Below, piece by piece: positions 45,591 to 57,699 of a stretch of DNA of 64,000 bases. The number at the start of each line of letters is the position of its first letter. The first letter of the stretch is position 1. The notes below the pieces were generated by a model. It was not told where the DNA came from. It ran no database searches and saw nothing but the letters and a program-made list of their open reading frames with translations. The DNA lies in assembly GCA_000023725.1 (NCBI GenBank), contig CP001673.1:382342-446341 (forward strand), read 5' to 3'. Source of the stretch: Flavobacteriaceae bacterium 3519-10. GTDB lineage: Bacteria > Bacteroidota > Bacteroidia > Flavobacteriales > Weeksellaceae. The position numbers were made by a program, and so were the translations under genes.

Positions 45591-45788
45591 ATGATCTTTA
45601 ATTGGCTATCAATAATAACTGGTATTTTTTACATCGTATTAGGGATTGTAGTTATTATTTATAAATTTTTTATTATCTATTTAGAACCTCTTATTGCCTA
45701 TTCTTTGGGTGCGCTTTTAGTCCTTTACGGGCTGTTTCGTATTGGTAGGGCAGTGTACAGGATAAGACAGGACGGGGATGAGGATTAA
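45591..45788 (+). CDS. Small two-helix membrane protein
   Basis: 65 residues: two hydrophobic stretches (LSIITGIFYIVLGIVVIIYKF and LIAYSLGALLVLYGLFRIG), separated by a short turn, then a charged C-terminus (RAVYRIRQDGDED). No signal peptidase site, so likely a double-spanning inner-membrane protein. Its 3' end overlaps the next gene by 11 bases, strongly suggesting cotranslation with the PstS-like lipoprotein, which supports it being real despite its size. Confidence 0.7.
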   Translation: MIFNWLSIITGIFYIVLGIVVIIYKFFIIYLEPLIAYSLGALLVLYGLFRIGRAVYRIRQDGDED

Positions 45789-46647
45789 ATTCATATTGTT
45801 TTTTACGCTTTTGGTGTTTCTTGCTTCCTGCAAGAAAAGCGACCACGTGGTGGATGACCCACAGCAGGGCCATATTGCGATCGCCGCAGATGAATCTTTT
45901 AAATCGGTTGCCGAAGCACTTACTGATCGTTACATGGCTTTAAACCCCGGAACAAAGATTGATCTTATTATAAAAAAGGAAGATCTTGCGTTCCTGGATC
46001 TGCTCGAAAATAAAGTTAGGGTGATCATAATGTCACGTGACCTGACCGATCGCGAGAAAAAAGCTTATAAAGACAAGGTAGATATGGACCTTCTGCCCGC
46101 AAAGTTTGCCGCGGATGCCGTGGTATTTATTACGGCTAAGGATTCACAGCGAAATGGTGTTTCAGTGGAGGAACTCAAGAAGGAATTAAATTCCGATACT
46201 AAAAATATTATTTTTGACGGAACCAACTCCAGTAACCTCAATTTTGTCGCTCAGAAACTGGGTAAAAAACCAGGCGATCTCAAATTTTCGATTATTAGTG
46301 GAAACACAAACATCATTAAGGCGATCGCAGCTCAACCTGAAAAGATTGGTGTGGTGAGTCTGAACACAATTAGCCGTGCCTATGATAAGGAATCGCAGGA
46401 ACTGAGAAACTCTGTAAAGATATTGCCGGTGGTTTCAGGCTCTTCTTCTATCAGCCCCGATATCACGAATCTCCGTAATATGACCTACCCGTTTGCACGA
46501 ATACTGTATTTCATCACAAATGAAGGCTACTACGGATTGGGCAACGGACTGATAAGGTTTTCTTGCCAGCAACTCGGCCAGATTGTCGTACAGAAGGAGG
46601 GTCTTCAGCCCTATAACATCTTCCCTCGGGAGGTACAGATCCGGTAA
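45778..46647 (+). CDS. PstS-like phosphate-type substrate-binding lipoprotein
   Basis: 289 residues with a lipobox LASC (lipid Cys18). The mature part is a PstS/PBP-like two-lobe binding protein: HIAIAADESFKSVAEALTDRYMALNPG, RVIIMSRDLTDREKKA, AADAVVFITAKDSQRNGVSVEELKKEL and the closing strands YPFARILYFITNEG. Unlike a transport component, it stands next to Ton genes and no Pst ABC genes are near. It may bind phosphate or a different anion for signalling or for the Ton system. Confidence 0.82.
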   Translation: MRIKFILFFTLLVFLASCKKSDHVVDDPQQGHIAIAADESFKSVAEALTDRYMALNPGTKIDLIIKKEDLAFLDLLENKVRVIIMSRDLTDREKKAYKDKVDMDLLPAKFAADAVVFITAKDSQRNGVSVEELKKELNSDTKNIIFDGTNSSNLNFVAQKLGKKPGDLKFSIISGNTNIIKAIAAQPEKIGVVSLNTISRAYDKESQELRNSVKILPVVSGSSSISPDITNLRNMTYPFARILYFITNEGYYGLGNGLIRFSCQQLGQIVVQKEGLQPYNIFPREVQIR

Positions 46648-46763
46648 TTTTCACCAGTTAAGTTCCAAGGAAAGTTCATCCCAAATCAGTTTTGGTATGA
46701 TAGTTGGGATTTAAGATCAGAAATGTATTTTTAAAGTTTAACAAATTAAAATCAAATATTATA

Positions 46764-48413
46764 ATGAATGTATCAAAGAAAGTTGCGTTAGGTATTGCGA
46801 CAGTATTCTTTTCTAATTTCGCTTTTGCGCAAACTCTTCAGGAGGGAATTGCAAGTGCAGATAGTCACAAATACGCAAAAGCTAAATCAGTTTTTAATGA
46901 GATGATTGTGAAATCGCCTAGCGCTGAAAATTATTTTTATTTAGGTAACTCATATCTTACGCAGTTCGAGCCGAATTTCGATTTAGCGCAGGAGAATTTC
47001 AATAAAGGTTTGGCAGCAGATAAGAAAAGCAACCTTAACCGTATCGGTTTAGCATCCGTTAAATTGGGGAAAGGTGATAAGTCTGCAGTTACAGAAATCC
47101 AGAATATCGTAAAAGATAGTCGTGATAAAGATCCGGAAGTTCTATACCGTGCAGCGGAAGCACTTACTTTATTTGGCGGTGCAGGTAATGCAGATCTTGC
47201 GATCGATTACTTAAACAGAGCTGTGGATAAATCTCAAAAAGGAGGTACGCCTGCTAATTATTATTACACCTTGGGTGATGCTTACCGGCTGAAATTAACC
47301 AATAGTCCGCAAGTTGCAGGTTCTGCAATGACGGCATATGATAAAGCGTTGCCTGTAGCAAAAAACAAAGCATCAGTTTATACACGTATTGGTACTTTGT
47401 GGATGCAGGCTCAGCAGTGGCAAAAGGCGAAAGAAAGTATCGACAGAGCTATTGCAGCTGATCCTACGTATGCTCCGGCTTACAAAGCCAAAGCCGCGTA
47501 CAGTATCAAATATCAGCAGAACGCGCTGGCTACTCAGGATTTGTTAAATTATGCGAAGTATGCAGATGAAGATCCGGATACTCAGTTGGAGATTTCTAAA
47601 CTCTTCTTCACTAATGAAGACTACGCAAACTCTAAAACTTATTTAGATAAAGTGTTTGATAAGGTGAATGATCCTATTAAATTTAAATTGCGTGCATACT
47701 TATTATATGCAGATGGTGATTATCCAGGTGCAAAAGCGAGCATGGACCAGTTTATCTCAAAAGCTGAGAAGACCAGAGTTCAGCCTGCCGACCAGGGATT
47801 ATTAGGTCTTGTTTCAGCCGGACTAGCGGAGAAAGAAACCGATGCAGCTAAAAAAGCGAGTTTAATGGCCGATGCACAGCAAAAAATTGCCCTAGCCAAG
47901 AATGCCAAAGACGAAACCATGAACTGGGATCTCGAATTGGTAAAAATTAAAGGTGGCGGCGGAGTAACACAGGCTGCAGTAGAAGCTGGCCCGACGAATC
48001 CGCAAATTGAGCAGTTGAAGAAAGAGGTTGCTGAGAAACCACAGGATACTGATGCACTATTCCGATTGGCAAATGCATATCAGGAAGCGGAGAACTGGAA
48101 CGGGGCTATCTTGACCTGGCAGAAGATGAGTGGTTTGCTGCCGGATTGGGCTCCTGCATATTATAGTCAGGGCTATGCATATCAGCAGGCCGGTAATAGT
48201 GAGCTGGCAAAAATCGCTTACGAGAAATTTATCTCTACAGTGAAGCCTGCGGACAGGGAAGCTAATAAGGAAATATTGTCTTACGCATATTTTGCGGTGG
48301 CCTATTTGGTAAAAGACAGTGATCCTGTGAAAGCTAAGAACTACGCATCACAGTCAGTCCAGCTCAATCCGGGTTATCAGGACGCTGTGAATCTGAACAA
48401 CAGTCTTCAATAA
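46764..48413 (+). CDS. Exported tetratricopeptide-repeat protein
   Basis: 549 residues from ATG 46764 with a signal ending SNFAFAQ; a TTG extension to 46704 crosses the spacer. The rest is mostly TPR helices, with recognizable units near residues 25-60, 60-95, 205-240 (WQKAKESIDRAIAADPTYAPAY), 415-450 and 455-490 (WAPAYYSQGYAYQQAGNSELAK). Such proteins are scaffolds for periplasmic or outer-membrane complexes. It is the last gene of the Ton cluster and ends with a strong terminator. Confidence 0.83.
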   Translation: MNVSKKVALGIATVFFSNFAFAQTLQEGIASADSHKYAKAKSVFNEMIVKSPSAENYFYLGNSYLTQFEPNFDLAQENFNKGLAADKKSNLNRIGLASVKLGKGDKSAVTEIQNIVKDSRDKDPEVLYRAAEALTLFGGAGNADLAIDYLNRAVDKSQKGGTPANYYYTLGDAYRLKLTNSPQVAGSAMTAYDKALPVAKNKASVYTRIGTLWMQAQQWQKAKESIDRAIAADPTYAPAYKAKAAYSIKYQQNALATQDLLNYAKYADEDPDTQLEISKLFFTNEDYANSKTYLDKVFDKVNDPIKFKLRAYLLYADGDYPGAKASMDQFISKAEKTRVQPADQGLLGLVSAGLAEKETDAAKKASLMADAQQKIALAKNAKDETMNWDLELVKIKGGGGVTQAAVEAGPTNPQIEQLKKEVAEKPQDTDALFRLANAYQEAENWNGAILTWQKMSGLLPDWAPAYYSQGYAYQQAGNSELAKIAYEKFISTVKPADREANKEILSYAYFAVAYLVKDSDPVKAKNYASQSVQLNPGYQDAVNLNNSLQ

Positions 48414-48443
48414 ATATTGTAACAAATAATAGTATTATAACCA

Positions 48444-48467
48444 CCCCGCCTTCTGGCGGGGTTTTTT
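48444..48467 (+). terminator. Terminator of the TPR gene
   Basis: CCCCGCC-TTCT-GGCGGGG (48444-48461) followed by six Ts. Confidence 0.93.
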
Positions 48468-48702
48468 CGTTTATGTCGGATGGTAGTTTTAATGTTCTAA
48501 ACTTACAGCGTCATCATTACAGTTCAAAAATTAATCACCACCACGCTCGAAGTACTGTCCGAGAGTTATCCTAATTCTCATTTTGGAACCTCGGGAATGG
48601 GCGGGAGGACTTAGAATGGTAAGCGGTAATAATGGGCTTGAAATTTTTCACTCAAAGAATCAGTGAGTTGAGTGTTTTGTAAGAAAATAAACGGGTGTAA
48701 GT

Positions 48703-48732
48703 TTGGATTTTGGTGGAATGTGCCTATCTTTG
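48703..48732 (+). promoter_or_regulatory. rRNA promoter P1
   Basis: TTG (48703-48705), 19-base spacer, TATCTTTG (48725-48732), followed by CAATCCCAAATCGAGAGAA. The same start region recurs at P3. Confidence 0.7.
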
Positions 48733-48838
48733 CAATCCCAAATCGAGAGAACGAGGGAGCGCAGCAGAAAGCTATTTATATATTGAAAACGTTGAGTAAT
48801 AATGGTTTAGAAATTTCTAAAAATTTATTGCAAAAACA

Positions 48839-48870
48839 TTAGGTCATTTAGAAAATAGTTTTTAGTTTTG
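48839..48870 (+). promoter_or_regulatory. rRNA promoter P2
   Basis: TTA in the -33 position (48839-48841), 21-base spacer, TAGTTTTG (48863-48870), then CAATCCCAATTCGAAAGAAG. The spacer GGTCATTTAGAAAATAGTTT is shared with P4. Confidence 0.6.
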
Positions 48871-48978
48871 CAATCCCAATTCGAAAGAAGAAAGGAGCGA
48901 AGTAAAACAGTATTGACAGGGTATATTAGGAAGGAAGTTTAAGAGAAAAACTTTTTTAAAATTTCTTCACAAAATATT

Positions 48979-49007
48979 TTGTCAGATAAAAAATCGTTGT
49001 ATCTTTG
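48979..49007 (+). promoter_or_regulatory. rRNA promoter P3
   Basis: TTG (48979-48981), 18-base spacer, TATCTTTG (49000-49007), then the same CAATCCCAAATCGAGAGAA as after P1. Confidence 0.7.
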
Positions 49008-49113
49008 CAATCCCAAATCGAGAGAAGCGGGAAGCGAAGTAGAGAGATTTGAGATTGAGTTTAATGAGAGATAAGGCTTACGAAAAAAAGTTTTAAGTTT
49101 CTTTCAGAAAAAT

Positions 49114-49144
49114 TTGGTCATTTAGAAAATAGTTTATACTTTTG
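49114..49144 (+). promoter_or_regulatory. rRNA promoter P4, nearest the 16S gene
   Basis: TTG (49114-49116), 20-base spacer, TACTTTTG (49137-49144). It shares its spacer with P2 and has a related initial transcribed sequence (CACTCGCAATTCGG). Confidence 0.7.
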
Positions 49145-49203
49145 CACTCGCAATTCGGAACAAACGACAGAAAGAGTTTCCGGATGAACGCGAAAAGAAA
49201 AGA

Positions 49204-49215
49204 GATCATTGACAT
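49204..49215 (+). promoter_or_regulatory. boxA-like antitermination motif before 16S
   Basis: GATCATTGACAT, about 75 bases before 16S, occurs again before 23S at 51470-51481. The position and similarity to the rRNA boxA (TGCTCTTTAACA type) suggest an antitermination site; this is an inference. Confidence 0.5.
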
Positions 49216-49233
49216 ACAAATAACAACCAAAAA

Positions 49234-49277
49234 TTAAGTAAGGAAAAACCAAAAAGCGTCAAAACTTTTGAGTGAGT
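49234..49277 (+). other. Pre-16S processing stem, 5' strand
   Basis: This stretch is complementary to 50859-50899: TTTTGAGTGAGT with ACTCACTCAAAA, GCGTC with GATGC (one wobble), AAAAACC with GGTTTTT, and TTAAGTAAG with CTTACTTAA. It brings the two ends of 16S together for RNase III-type processing. Confidence 0.75.
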
Positions 49278-49288
49278 CAGACAAACAT

Positions 49289-50806
<1,518 letters not shown>

Positions 50807-50858
50807 AGAGCGTCTTTTAGACGTTAAACAAACAAAAGATACTTAAATGTATCAGAGC

Positions 50859-50899
50859 ACTCACTCAAAAACTGATGCTTATGGTTTTTACTTACTTAA
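50859..50899 (+). other. Pre-16S processing stem, 3' strand
   Basis: Complementary to 49234-49277 (see that entry). The interval between the two strands contains the whole 16S gene. Confidence 0.75.
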
Positions 50900-50945
50900 G
50901 GTTGCTATTTATAAAATATACCCACTAGAAATTAGTACAGGGAAG

Positions 50946-50996
50946 AGATACAAGAGCCAAGAGGCAAGAATCAAGACAAAAAGACGTCTTGTATCT
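50946..50996 (+). repeat. CAAGA-rich palindromic element in the 16S-23S spacer
   Basis: AGATACAAGA (50946-50955) pairs perfectly with TCTTGTATCT (50987-50996); between them the pentamer CAAGA recurs with short gaps. It is not tRNA and has no T run, so it looks like an intergenic repeat element inserted in the spacer. Confidence 0.55.
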
Positions 50997-51026
50997 AGCA
51001 TCTTGAATCTAATAGTCTAAAAAGAC

Positions 51027-51100
51027 AGTCTCGTAGCTCAGCTGGTTAGAGCGCTACACTGATAATGTAGAGGTCGGCAGTTCGAGCCTGCCCGAGACTA
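51027..51100 (+). tRNA. tRNA-Ile (GAT)
   Basis: 74 bases: acceptor AGTCTCG / CGAGACT with discriminator A, D arm GCTCAGCTGGTTAGAGC, anticodon loop CTGATAA (anticodon GAT), T arm GGCAGTTCGAGCCTGCC-type. CCA is not encoded. It sits in the 16S-23S spacer, as in most bacterial rRNA operons. Confidence 0.97.
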
Positions 51101-51104
51101 CTAA

Positions 51105-51151
51105 TTACAAGACAGGAGACAGAAAGACAGAAGATAGGAGACAAAAAAACT
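51105..51151 (+). repeat. Short GACAGAAGA/GACAGGAGA-like repeats
   Basis: A purine-rich stretch with repeats of AGACAG and GGAGACA units lies between the two spacer tRNAs. Purely low-complexity; no coding or RNA structure seen. Confidence 0.5.
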
Positions 51152-51191
51152 CTCAGATTTTAAATCTAAACATCTCAAGTCTGAAACTAGA

Positions 51192-51265
51192 GGGGAATTA
51201 GCTCAGCTGGCTAGAGCGCCTGCCTTGCACGCAGGAGGTCAAGGGTTCGACTCCCTTATTCTCCA
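51192..51265 (+). tRNA. tRNA-Ala (TGC)
   Basis: 74 bases: acceptor GGGGAAT / ATTCTCC with discriminator A and one G-U pair, D arm GCTCAGCTGGCTAGAGC, anticodon loop CTTGCAC (anticodon TGC), T arm AAGGGTTCGACTCCCTT. CCA not encoded. The second tRNA of the 16S-23S spacer. Confidence 0.97.
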
Positions 51266-51469
51266 CATAAGTTACAGAAATGTAACGAGAACAGAAGATA
51301 TTTACATTACAGATTGAAGAATTATGCCCTAAGGAGGCGAAACGGCTTAAGAAATTAAGAAGTTTGATAGGATCAGGACCTATATTATTCACGTATTACC
51401 ACTTTAATTTAAAAGTGACGGAAAGAGCCAAAAACAATTTCTGTTTATTAAAGAAGTAATAAGAAAATT

Positions 51470-51481
51470 GATCATTGACAT
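51470..51481 (+). promoter_or_regulatory. boxA-like motif before 23S
   Basis: Exact copy of GATCATTGACAT found before 16S (49204-49215). Confidence 0.5.
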
Positions 51482-51496
51482 TAACGGTAAGAACAT

Positions 51497-51527
51497 CACA
51501 AAGAGAAAACCGAGCACTTTCGAGTGC
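51497..51527 (+). other. Pre-23S processing stem, 5' strand
   Basis: CACAAAGAG (51497-51505), AAACC and GCACTTTCGAGTGC (51514-51527) are complementary, in order, to GCACTCGGAAGTGC (54376-54389), GGTTT and CTCTTTGTG (54402-54410). The GCACT-UUCG-AGUGC part could also fold on itself. Confidence 0.7.
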
Positions 51528-51595
51528 CGAGTTTACAAAAATATCATACAACACGGTTGTGTTGTATAAAAATACTGAACTAATTTAATATTAGG

Positions 51596-54366
<2,771 letters not shown>

Positions 54367-54375
54367 GATATAGGC

Positions 54376-54410
54376 GCACTCGGAAGTGCACTAAAGGTTT
54401 ACTCTTTGTG
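54376..54410 (+). other. Pre-23S processing stem, 3' strand
   Basis: Pairs with 51497-51527 (see that entry). Confidence 0.7.
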
Positions 54411-54510
54411 AAAGTTTTTATCGATAAATAATCTAACAATTTATCAAAGTATCACTGTACCAATCTGATTGCTACACTGCTACGTTACCCTCATTGTTAC
54501 ATTACCCATA

Positions 54511-54619
<109 letters not shown>

Positions 54620-54625
54620 TTTTTT

Positions 54626-54662
54626 AAATCCTCAATCATTTATTTGATTGGGGATTTTTTGT
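54626..54662 (+). terminator. rRNA operon terminator
   Basis: AAATCCTCAATCA (54626-54638) pairs with TGATTGGGGATTT (starting 54645) with one wobble, then a T run, about 10 bases past 5S. Confidence 0.85.
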
Positions 54663-54803
54663 TTTAAAGCGGTCGCGTTGCAGAGATATATGCCCAGTAA
54701 AGTTGCACAGAAGCAGCCCTACGCGGGCGGACATAATGCTCAACATATATGATTGAGCTCATCTTTTTTGACATTCTTGCGAGATTTTGTGCTAGTAATA
54801 CAT

Positions 54804-54838
54804 CAAAAAAAACTTCCAGCAATCTATGTGGAAGTTTT
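54804..54838 (-). terminator. Terminator of the hutH operon
   Basis: AAAACTTCCA (54809-54818) pairs with TGGAAGTTTT (54829-54838); on the minus strand a run of Ts follows (54812 downward). It lies 36 bases past the stop of the DUF2059 gene. Confidence 0.88.
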
Positions 54839-54873
54839 ATTATTATAATCGGAACTTATATCTACTGAAATAA

Positions 54874-55338
54874 TTATTTGAAACGCATTAAAGGAGGTGG
54901 ATTATCATATTGCTGTTTCGTTTGTGGCAGATTCTTCTCAATTTTTTCTGCCAGTTCAACACCCCAAGTTTGTCCTATTTGCATACTTTCCTGTAGAATT
55001 GCCGGCATTTTAGTAATCATTTGCTTTCCGGTTGGGGTACGGTAAAACGCGATAAGATCTTCGATTTCCTGCTCGGAAAAGTGTTTGGTAGACACAGGAA
55101 CCAGTTTCTGGACTAGATCTTCATAATTCACGAGGCTGGTTGCCCTATCCCAATATTCCCCAGAAATAGAGGGGTAGCTTTTTTTATAATGTTCAATCAT
55201 ATATTCATATGACGTTTTCATTGCCTGCGTAGTGCCCATGGTTTCCAGCAGTTCTGCAATTTTTATTTCCTTGGTGGTTTGGGCATTTGCGAACACTCCA
55301 AACGCCATAAAAGTAACTGCGATAATATTTTTTTTCAT
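54874..55338 (-). CDS. Periplasmic DUF2059 protein
   Basis: 154 residues with a signal peptide (KKNIIAVTFMAFGVFANAQ). The mature part is the helical DUF2059 domain: IKIAELLETMGTTQ-like, SYEYMIEHYKKSYP, then KHFSEQEIEDLIAFYRTPTGKQMITKMPAILQ, the family's most conserved stretch. Function unknown. It begins three bases after the hutH stop, so it is cotranscribed with it although no metabolic link is known. Confidence 0.85.
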   Translation of the reverse strand: MKKNIIAVTFMAFGVFANAQTTKEIKIAELLETMGTTQAMKTSYEYMIEHYKKSYPSISGEYWDRATSLVNYEDLVQKLVPVSTKHFSEQEIEDLIAFYRTPTGKQMITKMPAILQESMQIGQTWGVELAEKIEKNLPQTKQQYDNPPPLMRFK

Positions 55339-55341
55339 CTT

Positions 55342-56829
55342 TTAATTTACTTCAAATTTTCTTCCTCGAATTAATTCAGCAATGGCCAGCATATCCTCGC
55401 CGATCAACCTGTCATCCTCTAATTTTGCGACTTTGCTTCGAATTACACTATACGCATTTTCGACAAATACTGAACATTTAGCCGGACGTCTGAACTCCAG
55501 TCCTTGCGCAGCAAACATCAGTTCCACGGCCAGTATATTTTCTAAATTCCCCAAAACCTGATTGAATTTTCTCCCAGAAATACTGCCCATTGAAACATGA
55601 TCTTCCTGCCCTAAACTGGTCGGTATCGAATCTGCCGAAGCCGGAAAGCACAGCGTTTTATTCTCTGTGACCAACGCTGCTGAAGTATATTGTGGAATCA
55701 TAAATCCTGAATTCAGGCCTGAACTTTCGGTAAGCAACCTCGGTAACCCATATTTTCCTTCAAGAAGAAGATAGCTTCGTCTGTCGGAAATATTCCCGAG
55801 TTCCGCTGCGGCCAGTGTTGAATAGTCAAGTGGGAGCGCTAGTAGTTGCCCGTGAAAATTCCCTCCGGAAATCGATTCTTCAGCACTCAAGATAATCGGG
55901 TTATCGGTCACTGAATTAAGTTCGGTTTCAGTTAAATTTTTTAAATGTTCAAATGCATTTCTACTCGCGCCGTGAACCTGCGGCACACAGCGTATTGAAT
56001 ATGGGTCCTGAACCCGGTCGCACAATTCATGTTCGTGCAGATTTTCCGATTTTTCCAGAAATTTGCGCATCCGTGCGGCTACTTTGCGGCTTCCGTCAAA
56101 CGGCCGGATTTCGTGCAACTCCGCTCTGAACGGACTTGCAGATCCACGGTAAGCTTCAAGGCTCATCGCTGCCGTGAGGTCTGCCAGATCCAGCAGATAT
56201 TCAAATCGCTGAAGGCCTAAAACCGCGTGCGCCAGGATAAACTGCGTGCCGTTGATCAGTCCGAGACCCTCCTTCGGGCCTAATGTCAGGGGTTGCAAAC
56301 CATGTTTTTCCAGAACACTGGCGGTATCAATGATTTCATCGTCCTGCCAAATTTTGCCTAATCCCAACAATGGTAATACTAGATGTGCCAACGGCGCGAG
56401 GTCGCCAGATGCGCCCACCGAGCCTTGTTCTGGTACTACAGGAATTATATCCTTATTTACCATGAGAATCATACGCTCGATCACCTGCAGAGAAACTCCC
56501 GAAAAACCTTTTGACAATGCGTGGATCTTCGCAATCATCATCACTTTAGACAGGTCTTTAGCAATTGGCTTTCCTACGCCTACCGCATGCGAAATAATGA
56601 GATTATACTGGAGCTGTGCCGTTTCCTCTTCTGAGATTTTAACGTCGCACAGTGGGCCGAAGCCAGTGTTGATGCCGTACACGGTGCGGTCCGAAGCCAC
56701 GATCTCCCGGACGTTTCTTTGGGATTTTAAAATCCGCTCTGTGGCTTCATCGTTTAGCGTTGCAATTGAAGGATCAGCAACTATTTTGATAATATCCTCG
56801 ATCGTGAGGATATCTGTTCCGTAAATCAT
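55342..56829 (-). CDS. hutH: Histidine ammonia-lyase
   Basis: HutH deaminates histidine to urocanate, the first step of histidine breakdown. ATG 56829 gives 495 residues; the longer frame up to 56913 is not needed. The MIO prosthetic group forms from A140-S141-G142 in GSVGASGDLAPLAHL. The substrate-selectivity pair is S80-H81 (NLIISHAVGVG), as in histidine-specific enzymes, rather than the pairs typical of tyrosine or phenylalanine lyases. Other hut genes (hutU, hutI, hutG) are absent from the window. Confidence 0.92.
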   Translation of the reverse strand: MIYGTDILTIEDIIKIVADPSIATLNDEATERILKSQRNVREIVASDRTVYGINTGFGPLCDVKISEEETAQLQYNLIISHAVGVGKPIAKDLSKVMMIAKIHALSKGFSGVSLQVIERMILMVNKDIIPVVPEQGSVGASGDLAPLAHLVLPLLGLGKIWQDDEIIDTASVLEKHGLQPLTLGPKEGLGLINGTQFILAHAVLGLQRFEYLLDLADLTAAMSLEAYRGSASPFRAELHEIRPFDGSRKVAARMRKFLEKSENLHEHELCDRVQDPYSIRCVPQVHGASRNAFEHLKNLTETELNSVTDNPIILSAEESISGGNFHGQLLALPLDYSTLAAAELGNISDRRSYLLLEGKYGLPRLLTESSGLNSGFMIPQYTSAALVTENKTLCFPASADSIPTSLGQEDHVSMGSISGRKFNQVLGNLENILAVELMFAAQGLEFRRPAKCSVFVENAYSVIRSKVAKLEDDRLIGEDMLAIAELIRGRKFEVN

Positions 56830-56960
56830 AAATCTGTATTTGCCTTTAAAAATACGGAAAATGAGTGACCTGACCGCAGACGGAAACAAATTGACGCGTC
56901 TTACTGTTACCAAACTGTTAGGCGGCTTCGGTTATTTAATGGTTGTCTACTTAACAGTTT

Positions 56961-57497
56961 TTAATCCCAGATAACGGGCACATTTTCAAACACCACCGGG
57001 CTCGGATTAGAAATATTGTCCTTAGGGTAAATATAGAGTACCAGCGAACGGATGACGGGGAAATAGTAGTTGAGCTTTTTATAAATAATTGCACCACGAT
57101 AAGGTACTTTTGGCAGTACATCAAAAGCGATAACTTTTCCGTTGGGTGCAAGGTTGATCAGTGTTGTCTGATGTTGGTTGCCCTGCATATCTACTAGAAG
57201 TGCACGTTCACATTGAAGTGTTTTGCGGGTGTCGCCAACATTATTGTAAGAAAAACCAATCACAAGACTGCCGTCTTTTCGTGATCCGGTCACCTGTGTA
57301 AGATCGAATCTGATGTTCTCAAATGTCGCACTTCTGATCGCACGCGTCGAATTAAGAACTGTTTTATAGTACTTAACCTGCAGGCTAAGGTCTCTAACTT
57401 CCTGTTCCTTTTGTAGAAGCTTCGCCGCCAGGTCCGAAGTCTGTCCACAAAGTAACTGTGCCAGCATAAGCGCTGGCAGTATTAATTTGGTTCTCAT
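56961..57497 (-). CDS. Exported protein of unknown function
   Basis: 178 residues with a signal peptide (RTKLILPALMLAQLLCGQ). Residues ~22-48 form a short coiled coil (LAAKLLQKEQEVRDLSLQVKYYKTVL), followed by a beta-rich domain (FENIRFDLTQVTG, LVIGFSYNNVGDTRKTL, INLAPNGKVIAF). I do not recognise a family. Periplasmic or surface location is likely. Stands alone; neighbours give no clue. Confidence 0.7.
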   Translation of the reverse strand: MRTKLILPALMLAQLLCGQTSDLAAKLLQKEQEVRDLSLQVKYYKTVLNSTRAIRSATFENIRFDLTQVTGSRKDGSLVIGFSYNNVGDTRKTLQCERALLVDMQGNQHQTTLINLAPNGKVIAFDVLPKVPYRGAIIYKKLNYYFPVIRSLVLYIYPKDNISNPSPVVFENVPVIWD

Positions 57498-57687
57498 GGT
57501 TATTAGTTGTTTTTTTTACTTTTTATCTGCAAGCGATGCGTCTTAAAAAGTGGAACAAACATACCATTATACCCGCTAACTTTATATGTGAATTCACCCT
57601 ACAGTATGTCACGGAATTAAGGGTTTTTTCTGAGTATCAACTATCGCCTGTAACCATTACTTGAGCATCAGAGTCTATGTTTTTCCT

Positions 57688-57695
57688 TATTTTTG
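57688..57695 (+). promoter_or_regulatory. uvrC -7 box, start codon four bases downstream
   Basis: TATTTTTG (57688-57695) with a possible TTG at 57661-57663 (24-base spacer). The ATG at 57700 follows four bases after the box, so transcription would start at or beside it. Confidence 0.5.
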
Positions 57696-57699
57696 TATT

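Larger units (their letters stand above)
51266..51593 (+). other. Spacer between tRNA-Ala and 23S
   Basis: About 330 bases with no gene. It holds the boxA-like motif at 51470-51481 and the 5' strand of the pre-23S processing stem at 51497-51527; the first half is AT-rich with nothing recognisable. Confidence 0.6.

Noticed and set aside
56912-56960. AAACTGTTA / TAACAGTTT inverted repeat next to the gene ending at 56961
   Set aside because: Nine-base arms around a loop of about 31 bases, and no T run in the direction needed.
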